This document shows, piece by piece, positions 39,219-44,879 of a stretch of DNA of 44,879 bases. The stretch is from Thermoanaerobaculia bacterium (lineage in GTDB: Bacteria > Acidobacteriota > Thermoanaerobaculia > Gp7-AA8), in assembly GCA_017883205.1 (NCBI GenBank), contig JADGNZ010000050.1:1-44879 (forward strand), in the 5' to 3' direction. Below the pieces are notes generated by a model. It was not told where the DNA came from, ran no database searches, and saw only the letters and a program-made list of their open reading frames with translations. The position numbers were made by a program, and so were the translations under genes. Numbering within the stretch: the stretch's first letter is position 1; each line of letters begins with the position of its first letter.

Positions 39219-42200
39219 TCAGATTCGAAGCGCCCGCATCTGATACCCCATCGCCGTCGGGACGAATCCCGCCTCGGCCAGATACGGCGCGAGATCCGAT
39301 TTCGCGGCCGGGGCGCCATTCACATCGGCGATCAGCATCGCGCGGCGCAGGCCGTTCGTTACGAGAGAAGCCAACGTCTTCGCGATCTCGCGCGCGACGA
39401 TGCCGCGCATCGGTTCGTTCTCGGGAAGGAAAACGGAGAGTTGTTTCTCGCCGCGGCCGACGTAGGCACCGAGCATGCCGTTCACGAGGATGACGTTCGC
39501 GCCCGGTACGCGCATCAGACCGGCAAGCGGCCATTTCAGCAGTGAGCCGTATGGATTGGCGGGGTCGGTGGCGGCGAGCATCACCGTCTCCGGTTCGTCG
39601 GGCTCGTCGCGATACGAGCGTAGAAGGTCAAGCGCGCCGGCGCTGCCGAACTGCGTCGCGCCGAAGCCGGCCACGAAGTAGCCGCGGCGCGTGCGGCCCG
39701 ACTCCTCCATGCCTTTGAGCACGGGATAGATCGCGCTGAAACCGCCGGGGATGCCTTCGACCGCGGCTGCTTCACGCACCACGATCCCGTAGCGTGCCAG
39801 GAGCTGATGCGCGGTCGCGCTGGCGCGCTCCGTTGCCGTGCCGCGAGACGGTTGAATGAGCGACCAACGGCCCTGCGTCGATGGCGGCGCGACGCGGCGT
39901 GAACGGAATCCGGTCGTGCGCGGCGATGCCTTCGGGCGCGTGTAGGCGCGCAACGCATGGAACGTGTCGTTGGTGATGACGCCGCGCCAGACGAGGTTCC
40001 AGAGAGCATCGACGACGTCGTTCGCGAATCCGCCGAGCGCCGTCTGGACCTCGGCGAAGAACGAAGCGCCGCTCGCGCGAAGGTGATCGACAATCTGCTG
40101 CTCCAGCTCGCTCGCTTCCGTCGCTACGTTCGAATGCAGCAACGGCAGATGATCGGTGAGGTAGAGCGCGATTCGTCCGTCGCGATCGCCGAGCGGTTCG
40201 ACGCCGGTCCAGATGATTTCTCCGGCGGCGCTGAGCGTGTCGAGATCGGACGGTTTGTAGCCATCGATGCGCGCGGTCAGGATCTCCGACTCGAAGATCG
40301 AGGCCGGCAACGCGGCACCTTGCAGCGCTTCGATCACCTCGAGCAGTCCTTCGAGGCCACGGCGTTTCTTCGTGACGAATTGCCAATGGTTGATGAGCCG
40401 GACGTAGGCTTTCGTCTCGACCGGCTCGACTTCCTTGCGAAGTTTCGCCAGCGAACGGCGGCGAATGGCGCTCAGCACGTCGTTATCGCACCACTCGCGC
40501 TGCGTACCGCCGGGACGGAACTCGCCTTCGATGAGGCGTCCGCGCTCGACGAATCGTTCCAACGCGCTCGTCACGACAGCGACGCCGAGGCCGTAACGAT
40601 GCGCGACGTCGTGCGGTGTGAACGGGCCATGCGTACGCGCGTAGCGGAGAACGAGATCGCCGGTCGGATCGGCGACCGGTTGCAGGTAACGATCGGCCAG
40701 TCCGGGAGGTAACGGCGCGCCGAGGGCGTCGCGGTAGCGGCTGGCGTCTTCGATGGCGATGAAGCGCTTCTCGCGCGCGACGCCGACTTCGATGATGCGG
40801 CGGGTCTTGATCAGCTCACGGATTGCGGCTTTGACTTGCGTTTCAACCGTTGCGCCGGGCTTCGCGGGCGACGGGCCAACGGTCGGCAGCGATCTGGCGA
40901 CGACCTCGTCGAAGCTCAGATCGCCGAGACGGAGAAAGAGATCGTGAAGGGCATCGAGCGATTTCGCTTTGTGGCGGTCGTCGAGGTGCTGCAGTTCGAT
41001 CTCGAGCGCGTTGAGCGCATCGGCGTCGAGCAGCTCGCGCAACTCCGGCTCGCCGAGTAGCTCGCGGAGCTGGGCCTGGTCTATGGACAATGCTTGAGCG
41101 CGGCGCTCGGCGAGCGGCGCGTCGCCGTCGTAGATGAAGTTGGCGACGTAGCGGAAGAGAAGCGATCCGGCGAACGGCGACGGCTTGTCGGTGTCGGCGA
41201 CGACGACACGAATGGTTCGCTGCTGGATCTTCTTCATCGTGGCCACGAGCGCGGGGACGTCGAAGACATCGCGCAGGACTTCGCGATACGTCTCGAGGAT
41301 GATCGGGAACGAGCCGAAGCGCGAGGCTACTTGCAGCAGATCGTAAGCGCGTTTGCGTTGCTGCCAGAGCGGTTGGCGGCGGTCGGGACGGAAGCGCGGC
41401 AGCAGCAGCGCGCGGGCCGCGGCTTCGCGGAACTTTGCGGCGAACATCGAGCTGGAGCCAAGTTGGCGGACGACGAGCTGCTCGATCTCGTCGGCGTCGG
41501 GAATGAGCAACTCCGCGCGCGGCGGCGCGTCGGTGTCGGGGAAGCGGACGATGAAGCCGTCGTCGCTCCACATCGTTTCGACGTCGATCTGCAGCTCGTT
41601 GCGCACCTTCGCCGTCACGGCCATCGCCCAGGGCGCGTGAATGCGGCCGCCGAACGGGGTGAGGACGCAGACGCGCCAGTCGCCGAGGTCGTCGAGGACG
41701 CGCTCGATGACGATGGTGCGGTCGTCGGGGACGGCGCCGGTGGCAGCGTGTTGATCGTCGAGATACTGGATGAAGTTCTTCGCGGCAAGCTCGCCGAGGT
41801 CGTGTTTGGTCGTCAGACGTTTGATGGCGGCGGCGGGCTGCATCAGACCGATCTCGCGGACGAGCGCGCCGATCGCTTCGCCGAAGGGAACCGTTCGCTC
41901 GGCGGCGTCGGCTTTCCAAAACGGCATCTTCCCCGGCTCGCCGGGCGCGGGCGTGACGAGCACGCGGTCGTGCGTGATCTCTTCGATGCGCCACGTCGAC
42001 GCGCCGAGGAGGAAGGTCTCGCCGACGCGCGATTCGAAGACCATCTCTTCGTCGAGCTCGCCGACACGCGCGCTCTGCACTCTTTCGCCCCCGGCCAGGA
42101 AGACACCGAAGAGACCGCGGTCCGGGATCGTGCCGCCGCTGATGATGGCCACGCGCTTCGCGTTCGGGCGCGGTGTGAGGATGTTCGTGACGCGATCCCA

Positions 42201-43712
42201 CGTGATGCGCGGCCGCAGCTCGGCGAATTCGTCCGAGGGGTAGAGGCCGGAGAGCATGTCGAGCACGCCGTCGAATGACGTTCGCGAGAGCTCGGCGAAC
42301 GGCGCGGCCTGGCGGACGAGCGCGAAGAGCTCGTCGGCGTGGTACGAGTCGGTGGCGATCATGGCTACAACCTGCTGCGCGAGCACGTCGAGCGGATTGC
42401 GCGGGTAGCGCGTCGGCTCGATGGCGCCGCGGTGCATGGCGTCGGTGATCGCCGCGCACGCGAGCAGGTCGCCGCGAAACTTCGGAAAGATGATTCCTTC
42501 GCTGACGGTGCCGACCTGGTGCGAGGCGCGGCCGATGCGCTGCATGCCGCTGGCGATCGACGGCGGCGCTTCGATCTGGATGACGAGGTCGATCGCGCCC
42601 ATGTCGATGCCCAGCTCGAGCGACGACGTAGCCACGAGCGCGGGCAGCCGTCCCGATTTGAGGTTGTCTTCGATCTCGATCCGTTGTGCGCGCGCGATCG
42701 AGCCGTGATGCGCCTGCACGAGCATCTCGCCGGCAAGCTCGTTGATCGCGCCGGCCAGGCGTTCGGCAAGGCGCCGCGAGTTAACGAAGATGAGCGTCGA
42801 GCGATGCGCGCGAATCAGCTCCAGCAACCGCGGATGAATGGCCGGCCAGATCGACGCGCGAACACCTTGCCCGGCCGGCCCGCTCGGGATGTCGTCGCGC
42901 GACGACTCATTGAGCTTGGCCATCTCCTCGACCGGCACTTCGACATGAAGCGTGAGCTGCTTTTTCTCGCCGGTGTTGATGATTGTGACGTTGCGGGGAG
43001 TTACGTAGGTCGGACTCTCAGTCCGACTGTTCGTGATGTCGGACTGAGAGTCCGACCTACGTTCAATCACGAACCCACCAAGGTACTTTGCAACTTCTTC
43101 CAACGGATTCTGCGTCGCGGAGAGCCCGATGCGCTGAGGCACCTTGTGCGCCGCGCGCTGCAGGCGCTCCAGCGACAGCGCCAGATGCGCGCCGCGCTTG
43201 TTCGGAACCAGCGCGTGGACCTCGTCGATGATGATCGTCTCCACGCCGCGCAGGACGTCGCGGGCGTTCGACGTCAGCATCAGGTAGATCGACTCAGGGG
43301 TGGTGATGAGGATGTCGGCTGGATCGCGAAGGAATCGCGCACGCTCGTTTTGCGGCGTGTCGCCGGTGCGGATGGCGATCGACGGGAGCACGAACGATTC
43401 GCCGCGCTCGGCAGCGAGATTGGCGATTCCCACCAGAGGCGCGCGCAGGTTTCGCTCGACATCGACAGCCAGCGCTTTGAGCGGCGAGATATAGACGACG
43501 CGGCACCGGCGATCCTTTTCCGGTCGCTCGGCGAACATCAGTCGATCGAGCGCCCAGAGGAACGCCGTCAGCGTCTTACCGCTGCCGGTTGGAGCGAAAA
43601 TCAACGTCCAGTCGCCGCGGGCGATGGCCGGCCAGCCGAGCTCCTGCGCGCGCGTCGGCGTGCTGAAAACGTTCGTGAACCAGTCGCGAACGGCCGGGTG
43701 AAACGGCGCCAT
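39219..43712 (-). CDS. lhr: Lhr-type superfamily 2 DNA helicase
   Basis: This roughly 1497-residue protein is a full-length Lhr helicase (3'-5' DNA/DNA-RNA translocase linked to DNA repair). Motifs: a Q-type start P-T-R-A-Q-E-L-G-W-P, Walker A FAPTGSGKT, DEVH (IIDEVHALVPNKRG), LSATQ, the second RecA lobe with TSSLELGIDMG and QRIGRASHQVG, a winged-helix part, and the long Lhr C-terminal region. ATG 43710-43712 is preferred because the helicase start (FHPAVRDWF) follows; a GTG at 43832 would overlap the divergent upstream region. Twenty residues (within R-S-D-S-Q-S-D-I-T-N-S-R-T-E-S-P, about 217-237) are encoded by a palindromic repeat and sit between the two RecA lobes. nei follows. Confidence 0.9.
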   Translation of the reverse strand: MAPFHPAVRDWFTNVFSTPTRAQELGWPAIARGDWTLIFAPTGSGKTLTAFLWALDRLMFAERPEKDRRCRVVYISPLKALAVDVERNLRAPLVGIANLAAERGESFVLPSIAIRTGDTPQNERARFLRDPADILITTPESIYLMLTSNARDVLRGVETIIIDEVHALVPNKRGAHLALSLERLQRAAHKVPQRIGLSATQNPLEEVAKYLGGFVIERRSDSQSDITNSRTESPTYVTPRNVTIINTGEKKQLTLHVEVPVEEMAKLNESSRDDIPSGPAGQGVRASIWPAIHPRLLELIRAHRSTLIFVNSRRLAERLAGAINELAGEMLVQAHHGSIARAQRIEIEDNLKSGRLPALVATSSLELGIDMGAIDLVIQIEAPPSIASGMQRIGRASHQVGTVSEGIIFPKFRGDLLACAAITDAMHRGAIEPTRYPRNPLDVLAQQVVAMIATDSYHADELFALVRQAAPFAELSRTSFDGVLDMLSGLYPSDEFAELRPRITWDRVTNILTPRPNAKRVAIISGGTIPDRGLFGVFLAGGERVQSARVGELDEEMVFESRVGETFLLGASTWRIEEITHDRVLVTPAPGEPGKMPFWKADAAERTVPFGEAIGALVREIGLMQPAAAIKRLTTKHDLGELAAKNFIQYLDDQHAATGAVPDDRTIVIERVLDDLGDWRVCVLTPFGGRIHAPWAMAVTAKVRNELQIDVETMWSDDGFIVRFPDTDAPPRAELLIPDADEIEQLVVRQLGSSSMFAAKFREAAARALLLPRFRPDRRQPLWQQRKRAYDLLQVASRFGSFPIILETYREVLRDVFDVPALVATMKKIQQRTIRVVVADTDKPSPFAGSLLFRYVANFIYDGDAPLAERRAQALSIDQAQLRELLGEPELRELLDADALNALEIELQHLDDRHKAKSLDALHDLFLRLGDLSFDEVVARSLPTVGPSPAKPGATVETQVKAAIRELIKTRRIIEVGVAREKRFIAIEDASRYRDALGAPLPPGLADRYLQPVADPTGDLVLRYARTHGPFTPHDVAHRYGLGVAVVTSALERFVERGRLIEGEFRPGGTQREWCDNDVLSAIRRRSLAKLRKEVEPVETKAYVRLINHWQFVTKKRRGLEGLLEVIEALQGAALPASIFESEILTARIDGYKPSDLDTLSAAGEIIWTGVEPLGDRDGRIALYLTDHLPLLHSNVATEASELEQQIVDHLRASGASFFAEVQTALGGFANDVVDALWNLVWRGVITNDTFHALRAYTRPKASPRTTGFRSRRVAPPSTQGRWSLIQPSRGTATERASATAHQLLARYGIVVREAAAVEGIPGGFSAIYPVLKGMEESGRTRRGYFVAGFGATQFGSAGALDLLRSYRDEPDEPETVMLAATDPANPYGSLLKWPLAGLMRVPGANVILVNGMLGAYVGRGEKQLSVFLPENEPMRGIVAREIAKTLASLVTNGLRRAMLIADVNGAPAAKSDLAPYLAEAGFVPTAMGYQMRALRI
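43003..43062. repeat. Palindromic repeat, copy 2, inside the lhr frame
   Basis: The perfect 25-base arms 43003-43027 (ACGTAGGTCGGACTCTCAGT and onwards) and 43038-43062 are separated by 10 bases. The 60-base unit adds exactly 20 codons. The arms match the copy in the glycerate kinase gene, which is 17 bases longer because of a bigger loop. It sits in the linker between helicase lobes. Confidence 0.95.
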
Positions 43713-43856
43713 GGCCGCATCGGCGGGAGAGCCCGGGCGAGCCTTTCGTGATGTGGTCAACGTGTGAACCTTCCGCCAACGCTGGACATTAAGTTCTTCC
43801 GCTGCAAGAATAGTCTCCTTCCAGGCGGCCACAGACAGGCGGGGCGAAGGACAGGG

Positions 43857-44621
43857 ATGCGGCTCAAGGTGCTCGGCGCGTACGGCGCGTCAGATGCTGA
43901 ACATAATCTGACGGGCTACCTGATCGACGACTGGTTTGCAGTCGACGCCGGGACCCTCACATCCAAGCTCTCCTTCGCGCAGCAGGCGCGCATCCAGGCT
44001 GTCTTCATTACTCATACCCACGCCGATCACATCCGCGATCTGCCGCATCTCATCCACAACCGCTTCAGCCAGACCGCCGGTCCGCTGACCGTTTTCGCGG
44101 CGAAAGATGTGATGGAGCTGCTGATCTCCAACGTCTTCAACGGAATCATCTGGCCCGATTTCTCGACGCTCATCTCTCCGCTGACGAACAAACCGGCCGT
44201 GATCTACCGTGCCCTCACTCCCGGCAAGAAGGTGATGTTCGAAGGCATCGGCATGACCGCCGTCCCCGTCCATCACCAGATCCCCGCCGCCGGCGTGATC
44301 GTGGAGATGAACGGCCAGGCCATCACCTTCACCGGCGACACCGGCCCCACCTCGGAAATCTGGAAGCGGACGAACAAGACGCCCGGCGTCGTAGCCGTGG
44401 TGACCGAGGCGTCGTTCCCGAACGACCAGCAACAGCTTGCCGACGACACCGCCCACCTCTCCCCCAACACCTTCGGCGAAGAGCTGAAGAAGATCACGGT
44501 TGACGCCCCCGTCTACGCCAGCCACCGCAAGATCCCGTACGAGCGCGACATCGAGTCGCAGATCCGGAATCTGCGCGATCGGCGAGCGAGGGTGCTGCTG
44601 GAGAAGAACTACACATTGTAA
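43857..44621 (+). CDS. Metallo-beta-lactamase-fold hydrolase, class II cAMP phosphodiesterase-like
   Basis: This 254-residue protein has a metallo-beta-lactamase fold with the metal motif THTHADH (His53, His55, Asp57, His58), a later conserved GDTGP, and EASFPNDQQQLADDTAHLSP. The start RLKVLGAYGASDAEHNLTGYLIDD resembles class II cyclic-nucleotide phosphodiesterases (CpdP/PDE1 type), which break down cAMP. Other MBL hydrolases are possible. The ATG at 43857 has AAGGACAGGG just upstream; a longer frame is open but without domain sequence. It is divergent from lhr, with 144 bases between. Confidence 0.78.
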   Translation: MRLKVLGAYGASDAEHNLTGYLIDDWFAVDAGTLTSKLSFAQQARIQAVFITHTHADHIRDLPHLIHNRFSQTAGPLTVFAAKDVMELLISNVFNGIIWPDFSTLISPLTNKPAVIYRALTPGKKVMFEGIGMTAVPVHHQIPAAGVIVEMNGQAITFTGDTGPTSEIWKRTNKTPGVVAVVTEASFPNDQQQLADDTAHLSPNTFGEELKKITVDAPVYASHRKIPYERDIESQIRNLRDRRARVLLEKNYTL

Positions 44622-44879
44622 GGGTGAAGTTCATTTTTCAGTCGACACACCAACGCACCCGGTTCATGCAACTCCCGTTAGGAAACACCGTCTGATCGAG
44701 GAACTGACTTTGCTTCCGACGGGTGATCCTGGCCGTGCGCAACGGATGGAACGTCGGTGAATTTCGACCGCCCACTGACAGCACTCGGGCGAGGACGCCC
44801 GAGTGCCCGCGGTCGAGACGACCGCACTCGTGCGCCCGAAAGCGCATCTGAAAAGGAGGTGTGATCCCTCTCAACCAAA
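44622..44879. other. Terminal non-coding stretch with a perfect 11-bp hairpin
   Basis: 258 bases without a gene. GCACTCGGGCG (44781-44791) pairs exactly with 44796-44806 around AGGA; GCGGTC/GACCGC and GCACTCG/CGTGCGC partly pair further on. The end (44851-44859, AAAAGGAGG) is a strong ribosome-site-like sequence that could belong to a gene just outside the window. Nothing else is seen. Confidence 0.5.

Noticed and set aside
40843-42459. Long open frame antisense to lhr
   Set aside because: It is Arg/Ala/Pro-rich with no domain, as expected opposite a G+C-rich gene. Similar shadows lie opposite the TamB-Omp85 gene.
44851-44879. Complement of the 3' end of 16S rRNA (AAAAGGAGGTGTGATCC)
   Set aside because: It matches the anti-Shine-Dalgarno tail only roughly, with two extra bases, and the preceding helix 45 sequence is absent. 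More likely a ribosome site near a gene outside the window.

Overview
The window is a G+C-rich bacterial chromosome segment with a Gram-negative envelope: it carries an Omp85 outer-membrane barrel and several signal-peptide proteins. It has no rRNA, tRNA, phage or IS transposase gene that I can recognise. The gene mix (a TamB/Omp85 giant protein, DUF4147 glycerate kinase, sucCD, GH15 glucoamylase, full-length Lhr helicase, many dispersed palindromic repeats) would fit an Acidobacteriota-like soil or sediment bacterium. That is an inference from style, not from a marker gene.

Left part (0-11 kb): the end of an unknown gene and its terminator; two broken minus-strand genes (a shortened XRE-like fragment and a frameshifted membrane protein); glycerate 2-kinase; and a 7.3-kb gene joining a complete TamB-like protein to seven POTRA domains and an Omp85 barrel. 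A lower-G+C metzincin-like protease gene follows, next to an integron attC-like sequence. Middle (11-22 kb): SGNH hydrolase, small coiled-coil and Mpo1-like proteins, a secreted sugar dehydrogenase, CPBP protease plus DUF2007 protein, uracil-DNA glycosylase, an overlapping minus-strand operon (flavin reductase, esterase, moaA), sucCD, an orphan FitA-like antitoxin, a secreted beta-carbonic anhydrase and an SDR.

Right part (22-45 kb): two large polytopic membrane proteins of glycan/lipid-linked type; a nucleobase-salvage or catabolism cluster (NCS1 transporter, Pro/Glu-rich segment read in frame into a nitrilase-family amidase, xdhA) that stops abruptly at a block of accessory genes (decayed DUF4258/YgiT toxin-antitoxin pair, HEPN-like protein, VOC protein). 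Next comes a striking non-coding structure: 12 tandem 21-bp units facing 12 inverted copies. It is followed by a glucoamylase/diguanylate cyclase operon, a hypothetical membrane protein, DNA repair genes (nei, lhr) and a metallo-beta-lactamase-fold phosphodiesterase-like gene.

The main themes are: (1) a single-chain TamB-Omp85 protein predicted to span from inner to outer membrane; (2) the 12+12 inverted array with exact two-helical-turn spacing; (3) several unrelated families of long, near-perfect inverted repeats between genes and, in at least three places, inside reading frames without breaking them; (4) small, lower-G+C, often decayed minus-strand accessory genes, some beside attC-like sequences.
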